Shown piece by piece: positions 47,229 through 57,131 of a stretch of 64,000 nt of DNA. The translations under genes were made by a program, and so were the position numbers. The number at the start of each line of letters is the position of its first letter. Positions within the stretch are counted from its first letter, which is position 1. Origin of the DNA: Pseudomonas sp. (lineage in GTDB: Bacteria; Pseudomonadota; Gammaproteobacteria; Pseudomonadales; Pseudomonadaceae); assembly GCF_028293835.1 (NCBI RefSeq), contig NZ_JAQGNX010000086.1, positions 81,888 to 145,887 on the forward strand, written 5' to 3'. The notes beneath the pieces were generated by a model. The model ran no database searches. It had not been told where the DNA came from and was given only the letters and a program-made list of their open reading frames with translations.

Positions 47229-47825
47229 GGCTATCGGCTTACGCCCTGCAAACGAATGCGCCAGGGTGCCGCCGTCCACCAATTCCAGCTCCCCGCCCAA
47301 GGGTACGCCGTGGGCGATGCGTGAAGTGATCAAGCCTTTGTTGCTGAGCAGCTGAGCAATGTAGTGCGCGGTGGCTTCGCCTTCGACCGTGGGGTTGGTG
47401 GCCAGGATGATTTCGCTGAACGTACCCTGCTGTTCGATACGGGACAGCAACTGCGGAATCCCGATGGCCTCAGGACCCAGCCCGTCCAGCGGCGACAAGT
47501 GGCCTTTAAGCACAAAATATCGACCGCGAAAACCGGTCTGCTCTACGGCATATACGTCCATGGGGCCTTCGACCACGCATAAAATAGTGTCATCGCGACG
47601 GACGTCAGAACACTGTGGGCACAGATCGTCTTCGGTCAGGGTGCGGCACAATCGGCAGTGGCCTACGCCTTCCATGGCTTGGCTCAACGCCAGCGCCAGA
47701 CGCGAGCCGCCGCTGCGGTCACGCTCCAGCAGTTGCAGGGCCATGCGTTGCGCAGTTTTTTGCCCGACACCTGGCAATGTACGCAAGGCATCGATCAATT
47801 GACGAATCAGGGGACTGAAGCTCAT
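47223..47825 (-). CDS. recR: recombination protein RecR
   Basis: A 200-residue protein of the RecFOR pathway, loading RecA on gapped DNA. Residues about 10-50 hold the helix-hairpin-helix ([20 protein letters not shown]), the zinc finger C-x2-C...C-x2-C ([16 protein letters not shown]) is near 57-72, and a Toprim domain follows ([30 protein letters not shown]). All are intact. In many proteobacteria it follows ebfC directly; here an oxidoreductase gene separates them. The stop codon is inside a REP. Confidence 0.96.
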   Translation of the reverse strand: MSFSPLIRQLIDALRTLPGVGQKTAQRMALQLLERDRSGGSRLALALSQAMEGVGHCRLCRTLTEDDLCPQCSDVRRDDTILCVVEGPMDVYAVEQTGFRGRYFVLKGHLSPLDGLGPEAIGIPQLLSRIEQQGTFSEIILATNPTVEGEATAHYIAQLLSNKGLITSRIAHGVPLGGELELVDGGTLAHSFAGRKPIAL

Positions 47826-47887
47826 GGAGAAAGGTCCGACAAAACAACGAGACGCGGTTTATACCCGCGCCTCTGGTTAGCGTCAAT

Positions 47888-48922
47888 TCAAGCGTCAGCC
47901 ACCTTGACCACCAGCTTGCCAAAGTTACCGCCATCGAGCATGCCGATAAAGGCTTCGGGCGCTTGTTCCAGCCCTTCCACTACGTCTTCACGGAACTTGA
48001 TATTGCCCTCTTTGACCAGTGGCACCATGGCCGCAAGAAACTCGGCGTGTCGATCGCCATATTCTTCGAAGACGATAAAGCCCTGAACCCGTGCGCGCTT
48101 GGTCAGCAGCGTGCGCATCAGCAGCGGCATGTAATCGGGCCCTTCAGGCAGCGGCGGTGCGTTGTACTGGGCGATCAACCCGCACAACGGTATGCGTGCT
48201 CGGGCATTTAGCAATGGCAGAACGGCACGGAACACTTTACCGCCTACCAACTCAAAATAAATGTCAATGCCATTGCCACAGGCTTGCGCCAGCTCTTCAG
48301 CGAAATGCTCACTTTTGTGATCGATACAGGCATCAAAACCTAACTCGTCGACTACGTATCGGCATTTTTTGTCACCGCCAGCGATGCCCACTACGCGTAA
48401 GCCTTTGAGCTTCGCCACTTGACCCACCACCGAGCCCACAGCACCCGACGCTGCGGCCACTACCAGGGTTTCTCCGGCCTTGGGTTTACCAATGTCCATC
48501 AGCCCCATGTAAGCGGTGATGCCGGGCATGCCCAACACACCCACGGCCATGGAAGGGCTGGGCAAGTCTTTCGGCAACGGCAACACTTGAGTGCCGTCGC
48601 AGATGCTATGGGTTTGCCAGCCGGTCATACCGACCACCAGATCACCTTCTTTGAAGTGCGCGTTGCGTGATTGCTCGACACGACTGACCGCGCCACCGGT
48701 CATCACATCGTTGACCTGAACCGGCTCGGCGTAGGACGGCGCATCACTCATTCGACCCCGCATGTAGGGGTCCAGCGAGAGGTAGAGCGTACGCAACAAC
48801 ACTTGGCCCTCTTCCAGCTCCGGCATGGCTTCACGTTCCATGCGGAAGTTCTCAGGCGTCGGCGTACCTTTGGGCCGCGAGGCCAGAACGATGCGTTGGT
48901 TGAGGATCAGTTCTTGCGGCAT
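47888..48922 (-). CDS. NADP-dependent oxidoreductase, zinc-independent MDR (second CurA-type copy)
   Basis: A 344-residue protein from the ATG at 48922 (MPQELILNQRIVLASRPKG). The layout equals the gene at 2222: YLSLDPYMRGRMSD near residue 50 and VAAASGAVGSVVGQVAKLKG near 155-174. Zinc-binding cysteines are absent. The two copies have diverged well below half identity by eye, so they are older paralogues, not a recent duplication. It sits between ebfC and recR. Reduction of alpha,beta-unsaturated aldehydes or ketones is likely; the natural substrate is unknown. Confidence 0.9.
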   Translation of the reverse strand: MPQELILNQRIVLASRPKGTPTPENFRMEREAMPELEEGQVLLRTLYLSLDPYMRGRMSDAPSYAEPVQVNDVMTGGAVSRVEQSRNAHFKEGDLVVGMTGWQTHSICDGTQVLPLPKDLPSPSMAVGVLGMPGITAYMGLMDIGKPKAGETLVVAAASGAVGSVVGQVAKLKGLRVVGIAGGDKKCRYVVDELGFDACIDHKSEHFAEELAQACGNGIDIYFELVGGKVFRAVLPLLNARARIPLCGLIAQYNAPPLPEGPDYMPLLMRTLLTKRARVQGFIVFEEYGDRHAEFLAAMVPLVKEGNIKFREDVVEGLEQAPEAFIGMLDGGNFGKLVVKVADA

Positions 48923-49000
48923 CGAAGCCACTCCTTCAGCAATGAGTCGGAATCATACAGAGCAGACCATGCGGGCGATTGGGCGTTCGGTAAACCTCCT

Positions 49001-49087
49001 TGTAAGAGCCAACTTGTTGGCGAAAATCCAGCGCGGCAGGCCGGATACGCTGGATACGCCGCCTCGCCAATAAGTTGGCTCCTACAG
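49001..49087. repeat. REPIN-like inverted repeat
   Basis: TGTAAGAGCCAACTTGTTGGCG on the left and CGCCAATAAGTTGGCTCCTACAG on the right flank a shorter palindrome (GGATACGCTGGATACG). It lies between the oxidoreductase and the ebfC terminator. Confidence 0.8.
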
Positions 49088-49097
49088 TTGCGCCCAC

Positions 49098-49122
49098 AAA
49101 AAAGCCAGGCACTGGGCCTGGC
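49098..49122 (-). terminator. Rho-independent terminator of the dnaX-ebfC transcript
   Basis: On the minus strand GCCAGGC-CCAGT-GCCTGGC is followed by six T. It lies 21 bases after the ebfC stop codon, so recR is not expected to be on this transcript. Confidence 0.9.
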
Positions 49123-49143
49123 TTCGGGTGTCACGGCTGCCGC

Positions 49144-49470
49144 TTAGAACGGCAATTTCATGCCTGGAGGCAGTTGCATGCCTGCAGTCATGCCGGACAT
49201 TTTTTCCTGGCTGTTTTGCTCGACCTTGCGCACGGCGTCGTTGACGGCGGCGGCGATCAAGTCTTCGAGGACTTCTTTGTCTTCCTGCATCAGGCTATCG
49301 TCCAGGCTGATGCGTTTGACGTCATGTCGACCGGTCATCACGACGCTGACCAGGCCTGCACCCGATTGGCCAGTGACTTCGGCGTTGGCGAGTTCTTCCT
49401 GCGCCTTGGCCATTTTTTCCTGCATCTGCTGTGCCTGCTTCATCAGGCCGGCCATGCCACCTTTCATCAT
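49144..49470 (-). CDS. YbaB/EbfC family DNA-binding protein
   Basis: A 108-residue nucleoid-associated protein that binds DNA as a dimer with tweezer-like arms. The frame begins with several ATGs; 49470 ([14 protein letters not shown]) is chosen because GGAG stands about 8 bases before it, whereas the ATG at 49476 would be almost on the Shine-Dalgarno. The family core [17 protein letters not shown] and the conserved end PPGMKLPF are present. It is the second gene after dnaX. Confidence 0.94.
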   Translation of the reverse strand: MMKGGMAGLMKQAQQMQEKMAKAQEELANAEVTGQSGAGLVSVVMTGRHDVKRISLDDSLMQEDKEVLEDLIAAAVNDAVRKVEQNSQEKMSGMTAGMQLPPGMKLPF

Positions 49471-49535
49471 GAGCATTCTCCTCGATCTTGTGGGGTCTGG
49501 ACTGCGCGACGCCCTACAGGCTTCGCGCGCATTAG

Positions 49536-51716
49536 TTAATGGGTCTGAGCCACCGGAGCGTCTACAGGTTCAATCGTATCCTCTCGAATCACCGCGCCAA
49601 ACTGTTGCACCATTTGTTGGATGAACGGATCTGAGTGAATCGACGCTTGCGCTTCGCTCTGACGCTCGGCCCGCAGGCGTGAACCCGCCTGGGCCGGGGT
49701 TTCCTGCTCAGGCTTGATCAGCTCGATCGTCAGGTTCAACGTGCGCTCGTGGTATTGATTTAAGGCGTCATTGAGCCGGCGTTGCTGGGTCGAGTTGAAC
49801 AGCGCGCTGTGGGCCGGGTCCAGGTGCAGCAACCAATTATCGCCCTCGACGGCGATCAGTGTGCAGTTGGCTGCAATGCTGCCGGTCATGCCGGAAACAG
49901 GCAACCTGGGAAACAGGTTCAGCCACTCTAGGGCCAGACCCGTCGCGGGCATCAGCGCAGGCAGCGGCTCAGTTTCGATGACTTCAGGGACACTGTCGTG
50001 GGCCAACTCGTCGAGGTAACTGTAGGACGCCGGATCGATATCAAGCTCGCCGTCGAAGTAGTCATCGTCAGGTGGCTCGTCGTCGCGGTCCATCGGCGCC
50101 GACGCAGACGACGAGGCGTCAGGTACGTGTTCAAGCATAGCCGGTGTCACCGCAGCGGCGGGCATGGCTTCGGGCTCCGCCACTTCAGGCGCATCGGGCA
50201 CTGGACTGGCCGGTGCCGGGGCTGGCATCGGCGTCAGGTCCGGTTGCTCGGCGACAGTGTCGAGCATCGGCTCGGGTACTGACTCAGCTACAGGTTCCGG
50301 CTCAACATCAGCGTCTGCGCTGGCTTCTATTGCAATCACCGGCTCGGGCGCACGCTCGTTCCACGGCAAATCCACTTCCACAGCGGCAACGGGCGCAACC
50401 ACAGCAGGCGCAACAACTGGCTCAGGCGCTTGCACGATCGGCTCAACCGCAGCCACCGGAGCGGCAGCTGGAGGAGTAACAATTGGGCCAGTAACAATCG
50501 GGTCAGCAACCACCGGCGCGGCGACAACTGCCGGTGCAACAGGGGTTACACCGGCCACGGCTTGGGCGGAATCAACCGTGGCCTGGTTGATTCCCACCGG
50601 CTTTAGCGGCCGCCTCGGCGCATCGCTGCTGTCTGCCGGCCGGAAAGCCAGCATCCGCAACAGGACCATTTCAAATCCACCTCGCGGGTCTGGTGCCAGG
50701 GGCAAATCCCGGCGCCCAATCAGACCCATCTGGTAATAAAACTGTACGTCTTCGGCAGGCAACGCCTGGGCCAATGCCAACACCCGGTCGCGGTCGCCGT
50801 GGCCGTTATCCACGCCTTCCGGCAACGCCTGGGCAATTGCCACACGGTGCAACACATTGAGGATTTCCGAAAGCACGCCGTTCCAGTCCGGGCCTTGTTC
50901 GGACAAATGCCGTACGGCTTCGAGCATGCCCCGTGCATCACCACCCAATAGCGCGTGTAACAGGTCATAGACCTGGCCGTGGTCAAGCGTGCCAAGCATC
51001 GCCCGAACATCCGCAGCCATGACTTTGCCTTCACCAAACGCAATCGCTTGATCGGTCAGGCTCATGGCATCGCGCATCGAACCATCGGCGGCGCGGCCTA
51101 ACAACCACAACGCATCGGCTTCGAACGGTACGTTTTCGACCCCCAAGACGTGGGTCAAATGCTCCACCACACGTTCCGGCGTCATGTTTTTCAGGGAAAA
51201 CTGCAGGCAACGGGACAGAATGGTAGCGGGCAGTTTCTGCGGGTCAGTGGTCGCCAGAATGAATTTAACGTAGGGCGGTGGCTCTTCCAGGGTCTTCAAC
51301 AAGGCGTTGAACGAGTGGGTGGAAAGCATGTGCACTTCGTCGATCAAGTAGACCTTGAAGCGCCCGCGGCTTGGCGCGTACTGCACGTTATCGAGCAGTT
51401 CGCGGGTGTCTTCAACCTTGGTCCGGCTCGCGGCGTCGATTTCGATCAAATCGACAAAACGCCCTTCGTCGATTTCGCGGCACACCGAGCACTCACCACA
51501 CGGCGTCGAGGTGATGCCGGTTTCACAGTTCAGGCATTTCGCTATGATACGTGCGATGGTGGTCTTGCCTACACCGCGCGTCCCGGTGAATAAATAGGCA
51601 TGATGCAACCGTTGGCTGTCCAGCGCATTGATCAGGGCCTTGAGCACATGGGTCTGGCCGACCATTTCGCGGAACGAGCGCGGACGCCATTTTCGTGCAA
51701 GAACCTGATAACTCAT
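49536..51716 (-). CDS. dnaX: DNA polymerase III subunits gamma/tau
   Basis: A 726-residue clamp-loader subunit, started at the ATG at 51716 ([15 protein letters not shown]); the frame to 51815 is an extension without similarity. Walker A is [16 protein letters not shown] near residue 45; the zinc module CLNCETG...CGECSVC follows, then DEVHMLS and the sensor-1/arginine-finger region ILSRCLQF. Residues about 375-590 are a Pro/Ala/Val/Glu-rich linker typical of Pseudomonas tau, followed by the polymerase-binding domain. I saw no A-run like the E. coli frameshift site, so a gamma form by slippage is not supported. Confidence 0.95.
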   Translation of the reverse strand: MSYQVLARKWRPRSFREMVGQTHVLKALINALDSQRLHHAYLFTGTRGVGKTTIARIIAKCLNCETGITSTPCGECSVCREIDEGRFVDLIEIDAASRTKVEDTRELLDNVQYAPSRGRFKVYLIDEVHMLSTHSFNALLKTLEEPPPYVKFILATTDPQKLPATILSRCLQFSLKNMTPERVVEHLTHVLGVENVPFEADALWLLGRAADGSMRDAMSLTDQAIAFGEGKVMAADVRAMLGTLDHGQVYDLLHALLGGDARGMLEAVRHLSEQGPDWNGVLSEILNVLHRVAIAQALPEGVDNGHGDRDRVLALAQALPAEDVQFYYQMGLIGRRDLPLAPDPRGGFEMVLLRMLAFRPADSSDAPRRPLKPVGINQATVDSAQAVAGVTPVAPAVVAAPVVADPIVTGPIVTPPAAAPVAAVEPIVQAPEPVVAPAVVAPVAAVEVDLPWNERAPEPVIAIEASADADVEPEPVAESVPEPMLDTVAEQPDLTPMPAPAPASPVPDAPEVAEPEAMPAAAVTPAMLEHVPDASSSASAPMDRDDEPPDDDYFDGELDIDPASYSYLDELAHDSVPEVIETEPLPALMPATGLALEWLNLFPRLPVSGMTGSIAANCTLIAVEGDNWLLHLDPAHSALFNSTQQRRLNDALNQYHERTLNLTIELIKPEQETPAQAGSRLRAERQSEAQASIHSDPFIQQMVQQFGAVIREDTIEPVDAPVAQTH

Positions 51717-51865
51717 CGATAACCGTCGCGACTGAAAGCGGAAGACCGCTAATGCTAGCGGAGCAGGGGCAAAATTGCATCCGGTGTGCGGCGCTAATAT
51801 AGCTACGCTGTTCAAATCAATGCTTGCTGGGGATTGAATCTGACTTGAATAGCCTTGAATTGCTC

Positions 51866-52648
51866 ATGCCAATGTACCGATTACGGCTGTTGTTGAGTGC
51901 TTTGCTGCTACTGTCGAGCCCAGGCTTCGCCGCCGAGGCTCCGTTGCGATTCGTGCTCGCCGACAGCTGGTCAATGCCCATATTACTGGTCGAGGATGGA
52001 AAACCGTACGGAGGTTTTCTGTTCGACATCATGGAAAGTCTCAGCAATCATATGGGAAGAAGTGCCGAGTACCAGGTGCTGGCACGCAAGCGGGTACAAA
52101 GTGCCTTGGAGCAAGGCGAGGTCGACATTCGCTGCTACGCAGCGCAATCGTGGGTACCAAACATGTCCGGCGACTACATTTGGAGCCTGCCACTGGTAAC
52201 CCAACGCGATCTTTTGATCAGCACAGCCAACAACGCCACGCCCGTTAGGCCCGATCAGCTCGACAAAGAGAACATCGGCACCGTCCTGGGCTACGTCTAC
52301 CCTTCCCTGCAAGCTTTGTTCGATAGCCACCAGCTTCACCGCGAAGACGCCCGCAGCCAAGATCAAGTGTTGCTAAAACTGGTCGCAGGGCGCTATCGCT
52401 ACGCCGTGGCCAATCAATGGTCGATGGACTGGTTCAACCGCAACCTGGCACCGGACAAACAACTGCGCGGAGTTTCCATCCTTGAAGAACAAGGGGTAGG
52501 CTGCGTTGTGCGTGACGACCCGAATGTTCCCGTGCAGCGAATTTTGCGAACATTACTGCGGATGAAAATGTCCGGCGAGATAGAGCAGATACTTGAACGC
52601 TACGGCGCTCAACCACCCATTGCCATACGTCATGCCGCACCCTTGTAG
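51866..52648 (+). CDS. periplasmic solute-binding protein (SBP_bac_3 type)
   Basis: A protein of about 260 residues; ATG 51866 or 51872 both lead directly into a signal peptide (MYRLRLLLSALLLLSSPGFA), while the open frame reaches 51824. The mature part has the family 3 fold: SWSMPILLVEDGKPYGGFLFD, then GEVDIRCYAAQSW and an end with RMKMSGEIEQILERYG. No transporter genes are near, so it resembles the orphan copy at 4432. Ligand unknown. Divergent from dnaX with a gap of about 150 bases. Confidence 0.8.
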   Translation: MPMYRLRLLLSALLLLSSPGFAAEAPLRFVLADSWSMPILLVEDGKPYGGFLFDIMESLSNHMGRSAEYQVLARKRVQSALEQGEVDIRCYAAQSWVPNMSGDYIWSLPLVTQRDLLISTANNATPVRPDQLDKENIGTVLGYVYPSLQALFDSHQLHREDARSQDQVLLKLVAGRYRYAVANQWSMDWFNRNLAPDKQLRGVSILEEQGVGCVVRDDPNVPVQRILRTLLRMKMSGEIEQILERYGAQPPIAIRHAAPL

Positions 52649-52775
52649 TCATTCATGTCTGCCTTTCAGCGTTTAAAAATCACTGCACATCGTTGTAGCA
52701 TTGCCGTCATATTGCCTCGCTACGCTCCTTCGAAATAACTGAAAACGATCTCAGCCAAGTACGCAGGGAACCGCC

Positions 52776-54476
52776 ATGAGCGACAAAAAAGAAGAAGAAA
52801 CATCGCAGCCACTTGCCGGCGATACTCCTCCTGACGTCGGTAGACGGCGCTTTCTCGGCGGCGTCGCGGCGCTGAGCGTGGGCGCAACCCTCAGCGCTTA
52901 TGTCTCTGCGCAAGAAACACCGCTGGCCCTTGATGCTCCGCCGCTAACCGGTGCAGACCTGGATCAGGCGTTGCGCGACAACGTGAAAACGGTGGTAGTG
53001 ATCTACGCCGAAAACCGTAGTTTCAACAACCTGTTCGGAAACTTTCCCGGGGTTGAAAAGCCACTGGCAGATCTCGACCCCAGTGCGTATCAACAGCGCG
53101 ACCGTGATGGCAAGTTGCTGGAAACCTTCCCGCCGATCTGGGGCGGTATATTGCAGCTCGGGCCACAAACCGTGGACGGCGTGACCTACCCCGCCGGCAC
53201 CCAATTTCAGGAACACCTGCTCAACGAGCCCTACGCCTTGCAAGGACCCAATGGCGAAGACTTGCCCCTGGGTCTGGTGACTCGCGACCTGTGGCATGTG
53301 TTTTATCAGAACCAAATGCAGATCAACGGTGGCAAAAACGACCACTTCGTCGCCTGGGCGGACTCGGGCGCCCTGACCATGGGTCACTACGGGCAAACCG
53401 AGTATTCATTACGCCTGTGGGACGTGGCGTCGGAATTCGTTTTATGTGACAACTTTTTCCAAGGCGCCTTCGGTGGCTCGTTTCTCAACCACCAGTACCT
53501 GATTTCTGCGGCTGTACCGTTTTACCCGGATGTCGCCAATTCACCGGCCAAGCAACAGATCGCCACGCTACTAAGCGATAACCCCCAAGATACGCGACTT
53601 AAGCCACTGGAGAAATCCCCCGCCAGCGCCATGGACGGTCCGCCACAGTTTGGTCCGAGCCTGCTGACGCCGGACGGTTACGCAGTCAACACCATGGCGC
53701 CGCCCTACTGGCCAACCTGGATCCGCGATCCGGAGCGCCCGGACTATGCAAAAGGTGACGTGGCCAACGTGTTGGTACCGCAGGTTCACGACCACATCGG
53801 CGACAAACTGTCGAAGAAAAACGTGGATTGGGCGTGGTACGCCGGCGCCTGGCAGGTCACCCTGGATCAATTCAAAGACTCGGCCGGTATTCCGAAAATC
53901 CCCAGTTTTCAGTACCACCATCAGCCGTTCAATTACTTCAAAAAACAAGGCCCGGAAAACCCGAGCGAACGCAGCAAGCGCCTGCGTGATGCGGGGTTGG
54001 GCGATGAGTCCAGCACCAACAGATTCCTCGCCGATGCCCAGGCAGGGAAACTTCCGGCAGTCACTTTCTACAAGCCTCAGGGCAACCTGAACATGCACGC
54101 CGGTTACGCCGACGTCGCCTCGGGCGATCGCCATATCACTCGCGCCATTAAAGTGCTGCGCAACAGCCCGCAATGGGAAAACATGGTAATCGTCATTGCC
54201 GTCGATGAAAACGGCGGTTGGTGGGACCACGTTGCGCCGCCCAAAGGCGACCGCTGGGGTCCGGGCACGCGTATTCCGGCGATTGTGGTCTCACCGTTTG
54301 CTCGCAAAGGCACGGTTGACCACACCACCTACGACACAGCGTCGATTTTGCGACTGATTACGCGGGTACATGGGTTGGAGAAACTCGACGGTTTGAAATT
54401 ACGTGATGAGTCCATGGCCACCCGGGGCCAACAACCCATGGGCGATTTGACCAACGCGCTGCAATTTTTCAGCTGA
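52776..54476 (+). CDS. Tat-exported acid phosphatase/phosphoesterase (AcpA type)
   Basis: A 566-residue protein with a twin-arginine signal ([17 protein letters not shown], about residues 21-37). Family landmarks include [19 protein letters not shown] with the metal-binding Glu-Asn, the middle [18 protein letters not shown], and [17 protein letters not shown] near the C-terminus. These match the AcpA/phospholipase-C-like branch of the alkaline phosphatase superfamily (Francisella AcpA). It hydrolyses phosphate monoesters or choline phospholipids in the periplasm or outside the cell; substrate preference is not visible. Confidence 0.88.
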   Translation: MSDKKEEETSQPLAGDTPPDVGRRRFLGGVAALSVGATLSAYVSAQETPLALDAPPLTGADLDQALRDNVKTVVVIYAENRSFNNLFGNFPGVEKPLADLDPSAYQQRDRDGKLLETFPPIWGGILQLGPQTVDGVTYPAGTQFQEHLLNEPYALQGPNGEDLPLGLVTRDLWHVFYQNQMQINGGKNDHFVAWADSGALTMGHYGQTEYSLRLWDVASEFVLCDNFFQGAFGGSFLNHQYLISAAVPFYPDVANSPAKQQIATLLSDNPQDTRLKPLEKSPASAMDGPPQFGPSLLTPDGYAVNTMAPPYWPTWIRDPERPDYAKGDVANVLVPQVHDHIGDKLSKKNVDWAWYAGAWQVTLDQFKDSAGIPKIPSFQYHHQPFNYFKKQGPENPSERSKRLRDAGLGDESSTNRFLADAQAGKLPAVTFYKPQGNLNMHAGYADVASGDRHITRAIKVLRNSPQWENMVIVIAVDENGGWWDHVAPPKGDRWGPGTRIPAIVVSPFARKGTVDHTTYDTASILRLITRVHGLEKLDGLKLRDESMATRGQQPMGDLTNALQFFS

Positions 54477-54491
54477 CAGATCGCAAGGCCT

Positions 54492-54524
54492 AAAAAAACC
54501 GTCCCGTGAGTGGCGGTTTTTTTT
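54492..54524 (+). terminator. Rho-independent terminator of the phosphatase gene
   Basis: AAAAAAACCGTCC-CGTGAG-TGGCGGTTTTTTTT; short stem with long A and T runs, 16 bases after the stop codon. Confidence 0.85.
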
Positions 54525-54593
54525 GGAGCGCGTTAGCCGCCGCTTCGTTAAGCTGCCGACAACCATTACCGTATGTAAAAAGGCTCAAATGAA

Positions 54594-55499
54594 ATGCTTG
54601 GGATGAACCGCCTGCGCTTGTTGATGGCGGCTAGCGCGCTGTGTGTCTTGACCACCGGTGCAGATGCCGCAACCCCTACTTCTGCCGACTCCGCCACTCC
54701 CAGACAAACCGCCGCGCAATTCATGGCCACCTTGAAACCGCAACACGGCATCATTGACCTGCCGGGTGGCGTGGCAACTCTCAGTCTGAATGATGATTTT
54801 TACTACCTGACCCCGGACGATACCGAACGCTTGATCGTTGAAGGCTGGGGCAATCCACCTGGCCACACAACCTTGGGCATGATCGTGCCGCAAGCCACCA
54901 GCCCCCTGTCACCTGGCGGCTGGGGCGTATTGGTAAGTTACAACGATGACGGTTACGTCTCTGACGAGAATGCCGCCAAGATTGATTACAGCGAAATGCT
55001 AAAGCAAATGCAGGACGACGACGTCGAGAACAATATCGAGCGGCGTAAACAAGGCTACGCCGGTTTGCAACTATTAGGCTGGGCCGAACCGCCGCGCTAC
55101 GACGATCAAAGCCACAAGATGTATTGGGCGCGGGAACTGAAAGCTGACGGCAGCGCTGAAAATACCCTCAATTACAGTATCCGGGTGCTCGGTCGCCAAG
55201 GCGTGCTGGAACTGAATGCCATCGCCGCCATGAACGATCTGCCCACCATTCAAAGAGAAATGCCCCGCGTGTTGGAATTCGCCAACTTCACCGACGGCAA
55301 CCGCTATGCCGATTACGACGCAGGCACCGACAAACTGGCCAAATACGGATTGGCTGCGTTGGTGGCCGGTGGCATAGCCGCTAAAGCGGGGCTGTTCGCC
55401 AAGTTGGGGTTGCTGCTGTTGGCGGCGAAAAAATTCCTGGTGGTTGGGGTGGTAATCGCAGCAGGCTTTATTCGCAGGTTTTTTAACCGTAAGAAGTGA
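54594..55499 (+). CDS. DUF2167 family exported membrane protein
   Basis: A 301-residue protein with a signal peptide (LRLLMAASALCVLTTGADA, about 6-25). The family pattern HGIIDLPGGVATLSLNDDFYYL starts the domain, followed by GWGNPPGHTTLGMIVP and SHKMYWARELK. Residues about 250-292 are hydrophobic (GLAALVAGGIAAKAGLFAKLG and beyond) and end in a basic tail RRFFNRKK, giving one or two membrane segments near the C-terminus. DUF2167 has no known function. An ATG three codons later is an alternative start. Confidence 0.85.
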   Translation: MLGMNRLRLLMAASALCVLTTGADAATPTSADSATPRQTAAQFMATLKPQHGIIDLPGGVATLSLNDDFYYLTPDDTERLIVEGWGNPPGHTTLGMIVPQATSPLSPGGWGVLVSYNDDGYVSDENAAKIDYSEMLKQMQDDDVENNIERRKQGYAGLQLLGWAEPPRYDDQSHKMYWARELKADGSAENTLNYSIRVLGRQGVLELNAIAAMNDLPTIQREMPRVLEFANFTDGNRYADYDAGTDKLAKYGLAALVAGGIAAKAGLFAKLGLLLLAAKKFLVVGVVIAAGFIRRFFNRKK

Positions 55500-55550
55500 A
55501 TGAGGTAATCCCAGTAGTAGACGCCGCCAGGAGCCGGCTGCTGCGCAGAT

Positions 55551-55576
55551 GATTGCGAGCAAGCCCGCTCCTACGA
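55551..55576. repeat. REP unit
   Basis: GATTGCGAGCAAGCCCGCTCCTACG, a second REP family differing from the TAGGAGCCAAC type but sharing the CTCCTAC end; it resembles the fragment at 17085. Confidence 0.6.
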
Positions 55577-55641
55577 CGTCAACGATTTTCAGCGGGTTGT
55601 GCGTTGGTAGCAGGAGCCACCGGAAGGGTTAGCGCTCACTA

Positions 55642-56329
55642 ATGCCGGCGGGTCAGAAGAAATTCAACCGCTTACTCAAAAAGATCGACACCCAACGACA
55701 AATGCTCGAAACCTGGCAGAGCGTAATGTCTACCTGCCAGACGCTGTGGAGCACTGACTTTCAACCGTTAATGGGTCTCCACCGCGAAGAAGACCGGGTG
55801 CTGGTGTATTTTCTCGACGATGCCAGTGATCGAATCAAATTCAGCAAAAAAGACCGGTCTACGCTGCAAGACATCATTTGCGAACTCGCTGAATCGCTAA
55901 CGAGAAATGAAGATGACGAGGCACTGAAAGGCATCTTTAACAAGCACGCCGAGTACGATTTGGAGACGATTCGAAATCAGCAAAACGCGCTGCTCAGGGC
56001 GTCGCTAGAGAAAAATTTCGGTGTCGATTTGGGCGATGGGGTTAATTATGAGTCGGTAGAGGAATTGACTCAACGAGTCCGCGAAAAGCTCGCCGAGGCA
56101 GCTAAAGAAACAAGAACAAGAAAAAGGCAGCCAATCCATACGCGACGTTTATCGCAAGCTGGTCAGCGCTCTGCACCCTGATCGGGAAACTGACGCCACC
56201 GAGCGCGAACGTAAAACCGTACTGATGCAACGCGCCAATCAGGCTCACGCTGACAGCGACCTGCTCAGTCTTTTACACCTGCAGCTCGAAGTCGAACAGA
56301 TCGACCAGAGCCATATGGACAACAAATAG
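55642..56329 (+). pseudogene. DnaJ-like (J-domain) protein, frameshifted and shortened
   Basis: The first frame (55642-56181) reads MPAGQKKFNRLLKKIDTQRQ and is helical and charged, as in a Pseudomonas family annotated as DnaJ-like. Near 56090-56105 the family-like sequence moves to another frame by one extra base: from 56102 it reads LKKQEQEKGSQSIRDVYRKL and on to VSALHPDRETDATERERKT, with the HPD motif of J domains, up to the TAG at 56327. Relatives, from memory, continue well beyond this point. So the gene seems both frameshifted and cut at the 3' end. A sequencing error could explain the shift but not the short end. Confidence 0.7.
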
Positions 56330-56467
56330 CCTGCGTCATGACGGGAGGGATGACGTGAATTCGACCCCCTTAGTCGCTTAAACCGCCGCTGATCAGCGGC
56401 GACTGGCCTAGACTCATTGATCCGGCACCGATACACGGCTTGCTAACCATGAGTAGTTGCAATCGCC

Positions 56468-57007
56468 ATGACCGACCCCCTCCACGTATCCAGACTCGAC
56501 GCCGCGCATCGGCAACTGAACCTCGCCATCCGTTTGTTATTCGCCAGCGCCGACCCAGTGGCGATCCTGACATTGGTGGGTGCCGCGGCGACCATTCTGA
56601 ACAACGCTTCACAGGAGCAAGGCAACGGGCTGGCGCCGCCGGAGTTTTACCGGATGACGCACAAGGCGCAAAACCTGTTCAAGCACGCCGGAATGGACTT
56701 GGAAGCCATGTTCGAACTGGACCCAAGCGACAGCGAATCCCTGGCGTTTTGGGCGGTGATGAACGCCAGTGAACTGGGGCCGTTGTCCCTGGAACAACAG
56801 CTGTACCAACGCTGGTATATCGCTTCTCACCTGATGCACGGCGAAGAACACGAAACGTTGCTGAGCGGAGCGCTTCAAGCGTTTGGTGATTTGAGTGCCA
56901 AGTCTCGGCGAGAACAGTTGCAGGCTGGGGCACGGGGGTTGGCTGAACTGGAAGCCAGTGGACCGTCGGATTCAACGCACTGGAAGCGTCAGGGAGAGTA
57001 TCAATAG
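56468..57007 (+). CDS. conserved hypothetical helical protein
   Basis: A 179-residue protein with no name I can support. It appears all-helical, without signal peptide or membrane helix (the moderately hydrophobic stretch DPVAILTLVGAAATIL near 29-44 is probably a buried helix). PPEFYRMTHKAQNLFKHAG and ASHLMHGEEHETLLSGAL suggest a possible metal or cofactor pocket with His and Glu, which is speculative. The last 25 residues are polar. The ATG follows a poor ribosome site. Confidence 0.65.
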   Translation: MTDPLHVSRLDAAHRQLNLAIRLLFASADPVAILTLVGAAATILNNASQEQGNGLAPPEFYRMTHKAQNLFKHAGMDLEAMFELDPSDSESLAFWAVMNASELGPLSLEQQLYQRWYIASHLMHGEEHETLLSGALQAFGDLSAKSRREQLQAGARGLAELEASGPSDSTHWKRQGEYQ

Positions 57008-57131
57008 CCGGAGGTGGGGCAACCCGCCGAGAGTGCTTAAGAACTAAAGCCAATAGCGCCCCAACGATCCCTGCCCGTCATCTGTTAATCTCTCGTTTTT
57101 CAGGCTCGTTTCGTCGCCTGCACAACTATTG

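Noticed and set aside
49536..51716. Programmed frameshift site in dnaX
   Set aside because: No A6G-type slippery run was found in the coding strand of the middle of the gene; only one product is supported.
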